This document shows, one piece after another, positions 1-8,247 of a stretch of 34,757 nt of DNA. Each line of letters begins with the position of its first letter. Within the stretch, counting starts at the first letter, position 1. Origin of the DNA: Bacteroidales bacterium UBA4230 (GTDB taxonomy: Bacteria; Bacteroidota; Bacteroidia; Bacteroidales; UBA932); contig DGXO01000069.1 in the NCBI GenBank assembly GCA_002395605.1, positions 10,434 through 45,190 on the forward strand, read 5' to 3'. A model generated the notes under the pieces. The model was given only the letters and a program-made list of their open reading frames with translations. It ran no database searches and had not been told where the DNA came from. A program made the translations under genes and the position numbers.

Positions 1-120
1 GTGTCCGGCGTAGCCCTCCAGACAGAGCTGCGTCCTTTCACCCGTCACATGCTTGGCACAACCGCCAAGGTGGTTGAGAGAGCCCAGGAACTTGTAATTA
101 CTGCAGAACCCCTTAAGTAA
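1..120 (+). CDS. C-terminal end of an unidentified protein (partial)
   Basis: An open frame runs from the first base to a TAA at 118-120, giving the last 39 residues of a protein whose start lies outside the window. The fragment holds the sequence LRPFTRHMLG and ends in EPLK. I do not recognise a family. The stop lies 9 bp before the next ATG, so it is probably co-transcribed with the two fimbrillin-like lipoprotein genes that follow and may belong to the same surface-structure or adhesin locus. That link is inferred from spacing only. Confidence 0.5.
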   Translation: MSGVALQTELRPFTRHMLGTTAKVVERAQELVITAEPLK

Positions 121-129
121 CAGAAGAAT

Positions 130-2691
130 ATGAAAAACACTATAACAAAGCTTTTTGCACTTGCGGCTCTTGCAGGAACCGTCCTTGCCGGATGTTCTTC
201 CCTTAAGGAGGAGGGCGGCAATGCATCAAAGGATGCCATCAAGTTCACGGCATCCATCGGCACGTATCAGGTAAAAGCCACGGATACGGCCTTTGAGGAA
301 GGAGACGTCATCGGCCTTTTTGCCGAATATCCCGTAGGTGTCCAGAACCTCCCCATGACATGGAGTAACGGTTCGCTTGTTTCAGAAACCCCCGTTTACT
401 GGGGCTCTAACCAGTTTGTAGACCAGGCTTCGGCCTTCTATGCATACTACCCTTACAGCGCTGTCCAGAACGACATTTATGTGGAAGGGTTTACAGTGCA
501 GGAAGACCAGACCACCCATGAGGGTTATACGGCTTCCGACCTTATGATTGCCAGCACTTTGGCATCTCCCGCCGAAGGTACCGTGAACCTTAACTTCATT
601 CACCGTATGACCAAGCTGGTCTTCCATGTGGAGAACCGGCTCACGGATGAAAACGTTGCCGCCATAACTGTCGGTAACGTGTATGTCAGCGCAAACGGCG
701 ACTTCGGACTGGACGGTGAAATTCACTCGACAGGCGATCCCGGATCAGTCAAGGCCGGAAAGATTGTCCTTGAAACAGGTGAAACCGCCTGGCAGGCCAT
801 CATTGCTCCTTTCCAGTATGTGAAGCCGGCTATTCTGATAACCATGGAAAGCGGCAAGGAGTATGTCTACAATGCCGATTTTGAAGTTTACTTCTCTCCT
901 TCACGCTGCTACAACGCCACCGTAATCATTGACGAAACCTCCGTTTCCACCGATTTCACCTCCAACATTACGGACTGGTGGGACGGTGGCTGGTTCTGGT
1001 TCAGCCAGAACGTCCCTTCGCCCTATGACGGAGAATGGTCTCTCATAGGAACTATTTACGACACTATGTGGGACACTGATTTCCAGATGCGGAATTATGG
1101 AGACGGTTTATGGTATTTCAAGCTTGCTTACCGTTCGGGTCAGGAATTCAAGTTCCGCATGAACCATGCCTGGGATGTAAACTTCGGTGGAGTTGAGTCC
1201 AACACCGACGGCTGGCAGACAATGCTCAGTATTGGAGAGGCAGTCGCCCTTGCCGAAGGCGGCCCCAACCTGATGCTCCCCGAGGACGGTTACTATGAGG
1301 TTTACCTAAACACGGGAGACCAGACCGCCACAGTCTATTATGCTGGAGAACTCCGTACTTATGATGGCATTGTTATCTGGGAAGGCTCGGCGTATATGTC
1401 GGGCTGGCAGTCTGAGGATTATAACCATATGCTGGGCTCTGAATATGCCTGGGTTGACAATGGCCTGAAAGCGGGAGACGAGATTCGCATTTACTACGAT
1501 GCCTCAAATATTAACGCGGATTATTGGGTTTTCCAGATTTACGCTCCTCATTGGGAAAATCTCGAGGCCGGAACATTCTATTCTTATGATTATCCTGAAA
1601 CTTCAGGGTATGTGTCATATATTGTAAAAGAAGATGAACTTACGTTATTCGTAAATCCTCAGGATTGGGGCGGAGCCATGGTCATCATGGGTGATGGAAA
1701 TGTAGAGATCCAGGCCATAACCCTTGTCCCCGGAGAGTCCGGTCCTGTTGAACTTGACCAGATCCAGCCCATTGTGGATGCCGAAAACGACACCGAGGTT
1801 GAGGTGACACAGGTGGTGTACGCCCAGTCCTCACGCGGCTTTGTGCTCTTTGACGGCAAGTACTCCATCTTTGTGTACACCGGCTCCAATTCGTTTATCC
1901 CCGAACTCGGAGACATCGTAAAGGTGAAGGGCAAGAAAACAATCTATAACAATGTTCCTGAGATTACCACTCCCACCTATGAAGTAGTCGGCAGTGCGGC
2001 AAATGAGATGATGGATATTGTGGGAATGTGCTGGGATGTGACAAATGACCTGGACAACGAATTTGCGTCAATTGCAATGCCCATCTCAGTGGAAGGAGTC
2101 ATGTCCTCCAATGGCTATGACCTTGTTGTAGAGGACCATGTTTACAATGTGAGCCTGTACTATCCTGCACCCTACTTTGACTTTGCCTCGCTGGCAAATC
2201 ACAAGCTCAAAGTGTATGGCTTCTACAACGGCCGCAGGGAGAGCTCCAGCCTTGTATATCTTATCCCCATGACCTTTGAAGATCTTGGGGAGGTGGATAG
2301 TACGGAATATGTGGCCGAAGGAGACGGCAGCCTTGACAATCCTTACAACGCCACCGGTGTTTATCAGGCGGCAGCAGCGCTGGATGCCAGCGGAAAACTG
2401 GAGAACGTTTATATGAAAGGTATTATAAGTTCTGTAAAATACACGTTCAGTGCCAATTACGGAACCGCTACATTCTTCATTTCCGACGACGGTTCTTTGG
2501 CGGCACCGCAGTTCCAGGCGTATTCCGTTTATTATTTTGACGGAGCGGCATGGCAGGAAGGAGACCTTCAGGTAAATGTTGGAGACAGTGTTGTGTTATA
2601 TGGCACCGTTGTCAATTATCAGGGCACCACGCCGGAGACTTCTTCCAAGAAGGCTTGGCTATATGAGCTCAACGGATATCGTCCCCAGTAA
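130..2691 (+). CDS. Fimbrillin-like multidomain surface lipoprotein
   Basis: This 853-residue lipoprotein has a signal peptide ending in LAGC (Cys22) followed by SSLKEE, which resembles the acidic export signal of surface-exposed Bacteroidetes lipoproteins. Residues about 35-280 match the fimbrillin/Mfa-like pattern, with IKFTASIG and then TAFEEGDVIGLFA. Residues about 285-405 resemble a SusE/SusF-type beta-sandwich (FKFRMNHAWDVNFGG). About 407-535 looks like another carbohydrate-binding jelly-roll (IVIWEGSAYMSGWQ ... VIMGDG). About 540-650 and 728-853 look like OB-fold modules common in Bacteroidetes lipoproteins. It starts 9 bp after the previous stop and ends 11 bp before a paralogue, so the two are probably in one operon. 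A role as a surface adhesin or glycan-binding protein is inferred. No catalytic motif was seen. Confidence 0.75.
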   Translation: MKNTITKLFALAALAGTVLAGCSSLKEEGGNASKDAIKFTASIGTYQVKATDTAFEEGDVIGLFAEYPVGVQNLPMTWSNGSLVSETPVYWGSNQFVDQASAFYAYYPYSAVQNDIYVEGFTVQEDQTTHEGYTASDLMIASTLASPAEGTVNLNFIHRMTKLVFHVENRLTDENVAAITVGNVYVSANGDFGLDGEIHSTGDPGSVKAGKIVLETGETAWQAIIAPFQYVKPAILITMESGKEYVYNADFEVYFSPSRCYNATVIIDETSVSTDFTSNITDWWDGGWFWFSQNVPSPYDGEWSLIGTIYDTMWDTDFQMRNYGDGLWYFKLAYRSGQEFKFRMNHAWDVNFGGVESNTDGWQTMLSIGEAVALAEGGPNLMLPEDGYYEVYLNTGDQTATVYYAGELRTYDGIVIWEGSAYMSGWQSEDYNHMLGSEYAWVDNGLKAGDEIRIYYDASNINADYWVFQIYAPHWENLEAGTFYSYDYPETSGYVSYIVKEDELTLFVNPQDWGGAMVIMGDGNVEIQAITLVPGESGPVELDQIQPIVDAENDTEVEVTQVVYAQSSRGFVLFDGKYSIFVYTGSNSFIPELGDIVKVKGKKTIYNNVPEITTPTYEVVGSAANEMMDIVGMCWDVTNDLDNEFASIAMPISVEGVMSSNGYDLVVEDHVYNVSLYYPAPYFDFASLANHKLKVYGFYNGRRESSSLVYLIPMTFEDLGEVDSTEYVAEGDGSLDNPYNATGVYQAAAALDASGKLENVYMKGIISSVKYTFSANYGTATFFISDDGSLAAPQFQAYSVYYFDGAAWQEGDLQVNVGDSVVLYGTVVNYQGTTPETSSKKAWLYELNGYRPQ

Positions 2692-2702
2692 TTTGATTTG
2701 AT

Positions 2703-5051
2703 ATGAAAAACAGATTATTCAGCATATTGTCAGTTCTTGCGATGGCTGTCATCTCCGGATGTACTGCCATTCGGGAGGACAGCACCGCTGACGGCCCCGT
2801 GGAACTCCGCTTCAGGGCATCCGTGGGCACCTTCCAGGTGAAGGCCACGGACACCGCCTTTGAAGTGGGAGACGCCGTGGGCCTGTTTGCCGATGCTCCG
2901 GTGAACGCCCGGAACGTGCGGATGGACTGGGACGGGGCCAACCTTGTCCCGCAGCAGAAGCTTTTCTGGATGCCCGGACAGGAGCGCACCACCTTCTTTA
3001 CGGCGTACTATCCCTATAGCGCCGATGTTACCGGCACATGGGCCCGCTTCTGCGTAAACGCAGACCAGAGTACCCACGAGCTTTATACGGCATCGGACCT
3101 CATGGCGGCCCGCAGTACACAGACATCCCCCGACGGCCTTGTGTCGCTGGAGTTCTACCATGCGCTCTCCAAGATTGTAATCTATCTTGATAACGGAATT
3201 GAAGGTGCGGAGATTGCCGATGTATACCTCAGTAACGTATTCGGCCGCTATGAGTGCGACCTCGCCAGCGGCCCCGGATTTTACGGCAACGTCATAGACA
3301 AGCCCGGCACCATCAAGGCCGGGGAGGTTACAACCGCAGAGGGTGCTACGGCATGGGCTGTCATCATCCCTCCCCAGACAGTAAGTCCCAATCTCATTGT
3401 AACCACCACGGACGGCAGGCAGTACACCGGGTGGCCCGGATCCGACATCTGGTTCGGCCCCAGCACGCGTTACAGCGTACAGGCCGTCCTGGACGGGGAA
3501 TCCGTTCTCACTGATTTCACCGCCGAAGTTACCGAGTGGACCGACAACAACGACATTGCGTTCCCCGGCTACAACAGCGGAGTATCCACCGTTTCCGATG
3601 TCATTAACGGCCCTGAGGGCGAAGAGTACACCGTCACAGGACGTATAAGCCGAATCGCCAATGCCAATTATGGCAATTTCTACATCTATGACGAAACCGG
3701 TGAACTCTATATCTACGGCACAAGGAATTCTGACGGCCTGTATCCCCGTGATGCCGGTGGCTGGTATACGGAGTCATTCGGCCTGGCCCTTGGCGACATT
3801 GTGACCGTTGTGGGGCCCAAGACTTTGTATAAGGAGACTCCGGAACTTGTGGATGTGAAACTGCTTCAAGTGGAATACGCTTCTCCGGCGCTTTTCAGTG
3901 ACTATTTCCAGATCCCTGGAGAAGAGGGCAGCGTCTATATTCCGGTAAGGTACAGTGGCGGAAACCTCAAGGTGGAATCGGCCCCGGAGTGGATTTCACT
4001 GGCGGGTAATGAGCCTTTTGCTTCGTATGGAGACATAACGTGGTCTGATGTCCAGTTCTACTATGCGGCCAACCCTAATACCGATCAGTGGCGTTATGGA
4101 CAGATAGTTCTCTCTGACGGGAATAATAAAACCTATCTCTATATTGATCAGAAGCCCGGTACAGGCCAGCAGCCGCCTCAGCCCAGTTACGGAGACGGTT
4201 CTTTCAATGATCCCTATTCCGTGACGCAGGCCATTGAGGTTGTGAATGCCCTTGGCGCCGATGTCCCCACGGATGCTGCGGTGTACGTTTCAGGTATAGT
4301 GTCAAGAATCAAGGAGGAATTCGGCTCTACCTACGGTAATGCCACCTTCTGGATTTCCGACGACGGATCCGAGTCCAATGAACTTATGGTGTATCGTACC
4401 ATGTACTTCGGCGGACGAAAGTGGGATGTTTCCGACGATGAATATGGAAGCCGCAACATCAAGGTTGGTGACAAGGTGATTCTGAGATCGCCGCTTGTAA
4501 ACTACAAGGGAACAACCCCGGAGACCGTGGCATACCAATGCAAAGTGTTCGGTATTCAGGATAATTCCGAGTTCTATGTGAATGCTTGGATTCCGGAACT
4601 CTTGGTCATTGACCATACCTGGTACGGCGGTTCCGACTGGAGCGGCGGCCTGGAGGCTGGAATAAGCATGCAGGACGGAAACTTCACGTTTACCCTTCCC
4701 CAGGGACTTGGCGGCAGCGAGTGGATGGGCCAGAACTACATTGTTCTGAAGGGAATAGGCGCGCCCGATGCCGGTACAGAGTGCTCGTTCTCATGCCTTC
4801 TCACATCAGAAAGCGGCGCCAGCAGTGTAGCCACTATAAAGCTTAGCCAGATTGGGGATGACACTAATGCCGACAAGGAAATCCTCTACAATTCCAACGT
4901 TGGTTTCGGCAGCCAGTTTATAGCTCGAGACCTCAGGATTCCTTCCGGTTTCGATGATGACATGGTTTGCATCCTTGACCTTGGACGCTGCACCGGCGGT
5001 GACACCGTTACCATGAGCAATGTCTCCTGGGTATTCCGGATTGGCATGTAG
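2703..5051 (+). CDS. Fimbrillin-like lipoprotein with OB-fold and BACON modules
   Basis: This 782-residue paralogue of the upstream gene has a lipobox ending in ISGC (Cys20). Its N-terminal region (about 30-285) parallels that of the neighbour closely: FQVKATDTAFEVGDAVGLFA here against YQVKATDTAFEEGDVIGLFA there. The rest is arranged differently. An OB-fold-like segment lies at about 295-395, a BACON-like domain at about 396-490 (PEWISL ... YLYIDQKPG), a second OB-like module at about 498-620 that matches the last domain of the neighbour, and an unassigned beta-rich C-terminus at about 625-782. There is no SusE/F-like module. The pair therefore shares its ends but has a different middle. A strong terminator follows 20 bp after the stop. 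Confidence 0.75.
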   Translation: MKNRLFSILSVLAMAVISGCTAIREDSTADGPVELRFRASVGTFQVKATDTAFEVGDAVGLFADAPVNARNVRMDWDGANLVPQQKLFWMPGQERTTFFTAYYPYSADVTGTWARFCVNADQSTHELYTASDLMAARSTQTSPDGLVSLEFYHALSKIVIYLDNGIEGAEIADVYLSNVFGRYECDLASGPGFYGNVIDKPGTIKAGEVTTAEGATAWAVIIPPQTVSPNLIVTTTDGRQYTGWPGSDIWFGPSTRYSVQAVLDGESVLTDFTAEVTEWTDNNDIAFPGYNSGVSTVSDVINGPEGEEYTVTGRISRIANANYGNFYIYDETGELYIYGTRNSDGLYPRDAGGWYTESFGLALGDIVTVVGPKTLYKETPELVDVKLLQVEYASPALFSDYFQIPGEEGSVYIPVRYSGGNLKVESAPEWISLAGNEPFASYGDITWSDVQFYYAANPNTDQWRYGQIVLSDGNNKTYLYIDQKPGTGQQPPQPSYGDGSFNDPYSVTQAIEVVNALGADVPTDAAVYVSGIVSRIKEEFGSTYGNATFWISDDGSESNELMVYRTMYFGGRKWDVSDDEYGSRNIKVGDKVILRSPLVNYKGTTPETVAYQCKVFGIQDNSEFYVNAWIPELLVIDHTWYGGSDWSGGLEAGISMQDGNFTFTLPQGLGGSEWMGQNYIVLKGIGAPDAGTECSFSCLLTSESGASSVATIKLSQIGDDTNADKEILYNSNVGFGSQFIARDLRIPSGFDDDMVCILDLGRCTGGDTVTMSNVSWVFRIGM

Positions 5052-5070
5052 TCTTATTGCATTTTAAATC

Positions 5071-5102
5071 GGCGGCTCCTTCTACGGGGCCGCCCTTTTT
5101 TT
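5071..5102 (+). terminator. Rho-independent terminator after the fimbrillin-like operon
   Basis: A 9-bp stem (5071-5079 with 5086-5094, one T-G wobble, GGCGGC pairing with GCCGCC) closes a 6-nt loop and is followed by seven T residues at 5096-5102. It ends the two-lipoprotein operon. The T-tract runs into the G at 5103, forming the TTTG of the predicted lepA promoter. Confidence 0.85.
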
Positions 5103-5131
5103 GCAAAATCGGCCTAAAATGCGTAATTTTG
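5100..5131 (+). promoter_or_regulatory. Predicted lepA promoter (Bacteroidetes type)
   Basis: TTTG at 5100-5103, a 20-bp spacer and TAATTTTG at 5124-5131 fit the Bacteroidetes -33/-7 consensus (TTTG, TAnnTTTG). Transcription would begin near 5138, leaving a leader of about 17 nt before the ATG at 5155. This also argues against the upstream in-frame starts at 5101 and 5119. Confidence 0.65.
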
Positions 5132-5154
5132 GGGCTCAAAAAAAGCTGCGCCTT

Positions 5155-6942
5155 ATGAAGAACATCCGCAACTTCTGCATAATAGCCCACATAGACCACG
5201 GCAAGTCCACCCTGGCCGACCGCCTTCTGGAGCTTACGCAAACGCTGAGCGCCCGGGAGATGGAGAACCAGGTGCTTGACGACATGGACCTTGAAAGGGA
5301 GAAGGGCATCACCATCAAGAGCCACGCAATCCAGATGGATTACGTGAGGGGAGGGGAGACTTACCGTCTCAATCTCATCGATACTCCCGGCCACGTGGAC
5401 TTCTCTTATGAGGTGTCGCGCTCAATCGCTTCCTGCGAGGGCGCACTGCTTGTTGTAGATGCCTCACAGGGCATTCAGGCCCAGACCATCTCCAACCTTT
5501 ATCAGGCCATAGACCATTCGCTGGAGATAATTCCGGTGCTCAACAAGATAGACATGGACAGCGCCCAGCCGGAGGTTGTTGAAGACCAGATCTGCGACCT
5601 TTTAGGGTGTGACCCTTCGGATGTGTTAAGAGTTTCGGCCCGCACGGGAGAAGGCGTACAGGCGGTGCTGGATGCCATTGTAGACAAGATTCCGGCGCCA
5701 AAAGGAGACCCTTCGGCCCCGCTGCAGGCCCTTATCTTCGACTCCGTCTTCAATCAGTTCCGCGGCATCATCGCTTATTTCAAGGTGGTCAACGGCACCA
5801 TCCGCACCGGAGACAAAGTGAAGTTCTTCTCTACCGGCAACGAGTATGAGGCCGAAGAAGTTGGAAATCTCAAGCTTCGTCTGAACCCTACCGGGGAGGT
5901 CTGTGCCGGGGATGTGGGATATATTATCACCGGCATCAAGGCTGCCGTTGAGGTGAAGGTGGGAGACACCATTACGCATGTGGAAACGCCTTGTTCTGAG
6001 GCTATTGCAGGGTTTGAGGAGGTGAAGCCCATGGTGTTTGCGGGCCTGTATCCAGTGGACGCTTCCAAGTTCGAGGAACTGCGCGCCACGCTGGAGAAGT
6101 TCCAGCTCAACGACGCCTCGTTTACTTATGAGCCGGAGAGTTCGCTGGCCCTTGGCTTCGGCTTCCGCTGCGGGTTCCTTGGGCTTCTGCACCTTGAGAT
6201 TGTGCAGGAGCGCCTGTTCAGGGAATTCAACATGGATGTCATCACAACCGTCCCCAACGTGTCGTACAAGGTGTACACCACAAAGGGGGAGGTAGTGGAC
6301 GTCCACAATCCTTCCGGGCTTCCGGCGCCGTCCGTGATAGACCACATTGAGGAGCCTTATATCCGTGCCCAAATCATCACTAAGGCCGATTTCTACGGCC
6401 CCATCATGAAGCTTTGCATGGATAAGAGGGGAACTCTTATCGGCCAGCATTACATTACCACGGACAGGGTGGAGCTTAACTACGACCTCCCGCTTTCCGA
6501 GGTTGTGTTTGACTTCTATGACAAACTGAAGTCCATCTCCAAGGGGTATGCCTCATTTGACTACCACGTTACGGATTTCCGCCCGGCACGCCTTGTGAAA
6601 CTGGATATCCTCCTTAACGGAGACCCTGCGGATGCGTTGAGTACGCTCATCCACGAGGACCATGCTTACGATTTCGGCCGAAAGATTTGTCTCAAGCTCA
6701 AGGACCTTATCCCAAGGCAGCAGTTTGACATTGCGGTGCAGGCGGCAATCGGAGCCAAGATCATCGCACGTGAAACGGTGCGCCAGGTGCGTAAGGACGT
6801 TACGGCCAAGTGCTACGGCGGTGACGTCACCCGTAAGCGCAAACTCCTTGAAAAGCAGAAGGAAGGCAAAAAGCGCATGCGCCAGATAGGCACCGTCCAG
6901 GTGCCCCAGAGCGCGTTCATGGCCGTGCTTAAACTGGATTAG
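5155..6942 (+). CDS. lepA: Elongation factor 4 (LepA), ribosome-associated GTPase
   Basis: LepA/EF4 is a conserved translational GTPase that binds the ribosome and affects back-translocation, elongation or initiation under stress. From the ATG at 5155 the protein is 595 residues, the usual LepA length, and begins MKNIRNFCIIAHIDHGKST, the typical LepA N-terminus containing the G1 loop. DTPGHVDFS (G3), NKIDM (G4) and SARTG (G5) follow. The C-terminal LepA-specific domain ends with a basic stretch (VTRKRKLLEKQKEGKKRMR). The frame is open further upstream, but those extra residues are not LepA-like and the predicted promoter lies within them. menA starts 4 bp after the stop. Confidence 0.97.
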   Translation: MKNIRNFCIIAHIDHGKSTLADRLLELTQTLSAREMENQVLDDMDLEREKGITIKSHAIQMDYVRGGETYRLNLIDTPGHVDFSYEVSRSIASCEGALLVVDASQGIQAQTISNLYQAIDHSLEIIPVLNKIDMDSAQPEVVEDQICDLLGCDPSDVLRVSARTGEGVQAVLDAIVDKIPAPKGDPSAPLQALIFDSVFNQFRGIIAYFKVVNGTIRTGDKVKFFSTGNEYEAEEVGNLKLRLNPTGEVCAGDVGYIITGIKAAVEVKVGDTITHVETPCSEAIAGFEEVKPMVFAGLYPVDASKFEELRATLEKFQLNDASFTYEPESSLALGFGFRCGFLGLLHLEIVQERLFREFNMDVITTVPNVSYKVYTTKGEVVDVHNPSGLPAPSVIDHIEEPYIRAQIITKADFYGPIMKLCMDKRGTLIGQHYITTDRVELNYDLPLSEVVFDFYDKLKSISKGYASFDYHVTDFRPARLVKLDILLNGDPADALSTLIHEDHAYDFGRKICLKLKDLIPRQQFDIAVQAAIGAKIIARETVRQVRKDVTAKCYGGDVTRKRKLLEKQKEGKKRMRQIGTVQVPQSAFMAVLKLD

Positions 6943-6946
6943 GGCA

Positions 6947-7855
6947 ATGAACATTAAAGCATCCATAAAGTCAATGCGTCTTCGCACCCTGCCGCTTTCT
7001 ATGGCCGGGGTGCTCCTTGGAATCCTTCTGGCCGTGTCCAACTGGAAGGTGGACGTGTGGGTGGCGGTTCTGATTGTTATCACAACCGTTTGCCTGCAGA
7101 TTCTCTCCAATCTTTCCAACGAGCTTGGTGATGTCCTTCGGGGCACGGACACCGCAGACCGCCAGGGGCCGGGGTACGGCCTCAATAGCGGGGAACTCAC
7201 CATAGGGCAGATGAAGGTGCTCATTGGCGTGTTCGTGGGCCTTTGCGTTGTTTTTGGGACGGCCATGACCTGGAGGGCTTTCGGCACGCTTTGGGACCTC
7301 ACTCCCATCCTTGTGCTGATGCTTGGCGCCGCGGCAATTGCCGGTGCCATGAAATACACCCTGGGGCATAATCCTTACGGTTACAGGGCTAAGGGCGATA
7401 TTTACGTTTTCCTGTTTTTCGGCCTTGTGGCTGTTCTGGGGGCTTATTTTGTATGCACTCAAGGGGTGGGGCTCCACTGGAAACTGCTGCTCCCTGCCGC
7501 CGGCATAGGCTGCTTCAGCGTTGGCGTTCTCAACGTGAACAACATCCGGGATATGGAAACCGACCGCGCCACCCGCACCACCGTGGCCATCAAGCTTGGG
7601 GAGCGTAACGCCAAGATTTACCAGACCGTTCTCATCTGCCTTGGATGGGCATTCATGGCCGGTTACTGCCTCCTTTGCTGGCCCTCTTTGTGGCACTGGA
7701 TGTGGGCGCTTACCCTGCCGCTGTATGTCCTTCACCTTCGCGGCGTCTGGTCCCGCACCGGCCGTGCCCTGGACCCCATGCTCCCGCTCCTTGTCATGTC
7801 CACCTTCCTCCTGAGTCTCCTCATGGGCATCGGCTTCTGCGTGTACCTGTTCTAG
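6947..7855 (+). CDS. menA: 1,4-dihydroxy-2-naphthoate polyprenyltransferase (MenA, UbiA family)
   Basis: MenA is an inner-membrane prenyltransferase that attaches the polyprenyl tail to 1,4-dihydroxy-2-naphthoate in menaquinone synthesis. The 302-residue protein is strongly hydrophobic, with about eight or nine membrane segments. It carries both aspartate-rich UbiA motifs: NELGDVLRGTD at about 58-68 and NNIRDMETD at about 198-206, which bind Mg2+-diphosphate. The N-terminal SMRLRTLPLS is typical of MenA. It lies 4 bp after lepA and is likely co-transcribed. No other menaquinone genes are nearby. A different UbiA-family substrate cannot be fully excluded. Confidence 0.9.
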   Translation: MNIKASIKSMRLRTLPLSMAGVLLGILLAVSNWKVDVWVAVLIVITTVCLQILSNLSNELGDVLRGTDTADRQGPGYGLNSGELTIGQMKVLIGVFVGLCVVFGTAMTWRAFGTLWDLTPILVLMLGAAAIAGAMKYTLGHNPYGYRAKGDIYVFLFFGLVAVLGAYFVCTQGVGLHWKLLLPAAGIGCFSVGVLNVNNIRDMETDRATRTTVAIKLGERNAKIYQTVLICLGWAFMAGYCLLCWPSLWHWMWALTLPLYVLHLRGVWSRTGRALDPMLPLLVMSTFLLSLLMGIGFCVYLF

Positions 7856-7881
7856 CCTCCCTCGCGCCACCTCCGCACCCT

Positions 7882-7970
7882 CTCCGCGCACGTTTTGGCC
7901 CCCTTTCCGTGCTCGGGCACCGCGTTTCACACTCTCCGCGCACGTTTGAACCCACTTTTCGTGCTCGGGC
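7882..7970 (-). repeat. Left array of the 52-bp hairpin repeat (two units)
   Basis: Two units lie exactly 52 bp apart. Each has a 37-bp imperfect palindrome (CTCCGCGCACG, 15-nt loop, CGTGCTCGGGC) at 7882-7918 and 7934-7970, separated by a 15-bp linker whose complement reads AGTGTGAAACGCGGT. Read on the minus strand they match the units of the right array (9632-9876), so the two arrays are in inverted orientation around the HRDC-transposase genes. Confidence 0.9.
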
Positions 7971-8014
7971 ACCGCGTTCCGCGCTGAAAGAATGTGCATT
8001 GCAGGTGGATTTTC

Positions 8015-8100
8015 GTGAAACGGATAATCTGCCGTAGAGGGGCCTGTAGGGCCGATTACCGCCGGTTTGCATTTTGAAATGACGTAATTATCCGTTTCAC
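8015..8100. repeat. 14-bp perfect inverted repeat
   Basis: GTGAAACGGATAAT at 8015-8028 is matched exactly by its reverse complement at 8087-8100, with 58 bp between. A variant, GTGACACGGATAAG, occurs at 8167-8180. The first eight bases, GTGAAACG, also occur in linkers of the 52-bp repeat. This looks like a set of protein-binding sites upstream of the HRDC-transposase operon, possibly bound by the transposase itself (inference). Confidence 0.75.
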
Positions 8101-8162
8101 ACCCTCAAAATAACGGCACCACAGCACCGTGAAAGGCCGTTTTTGCAATTAAACGTTTCCTA

Positions 8163-8194
8163 TTTGGTGACACGGATAAGTTTTCTTTCATTTG
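8163..8194 (+). promoter_or_regulatory. Predicted promoter of the HRDC-transposase operon with an embedded 14-bp site
   Basis: TTTG at 8163-8166 and TTCATTTG at 8187-8194 (one mismatch to TAnnTTTG) are 20 bp apart, the expected Bacteroidetes spacing. The third copy of the 14-bp motif (8167-8180) fills the spacer directly after the -33 element, where a bound protein would block RNA polymerase. The leader to the ATG at 8248 would be about 47 nt. Confidence 0.5.
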
Positions 8195-8247
8195 CCACAG
8201 AGAAGGTAAAACGGGTTTACCTTCAGAAACCTTTAAAATACAGTATT

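Larger units (their letters stand above)
7856..8247. other. Long intergenic region with repeats and predicted regulatory motifs
   Basis: This 392-bp stretch without a convincing gene separates menA from the HRDC gene. From left to right it holds a degenerate repeat fragment (about 7867-7881), two full 52-bp repeat units (hairpins 7882-7918 and 7934-7970), a 14-bp perfect inverted repeat (8015-8028 and 8087-8100), a GTAG tetranucleotide followed by GGCC-TGTAG-GGCC (8034-8053), a weak stem (AACGGC 8112-8117 with GCCGTT 8136-8141, then T residues), and a third copy of the 14-bp motif inside a predicted promoter (8163-8194). Confidence 0.7.

Noticed and set aside
6971..7999. Minus-strand open frame of 342 codons opposite menA
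   Set aside because: It is the shadow of menA plus the left repeat array; its composition is low in hydrophobic residues and it has no known motif.
8015..8100. Invertible promoter flanked by a 14-bp inverted repeat
   Set aside because: No serine or tyrosine invertase gene is nearby, no consensus promoter lies between the arms, and a third copy of the motif outside the interval fits a binding site better.
8112..8141. Rho-independent terminator before the HRDC gene
   Set aside because: The stem is only 6 bp with an 18-nt loop, too weak to call; it may be incidental.
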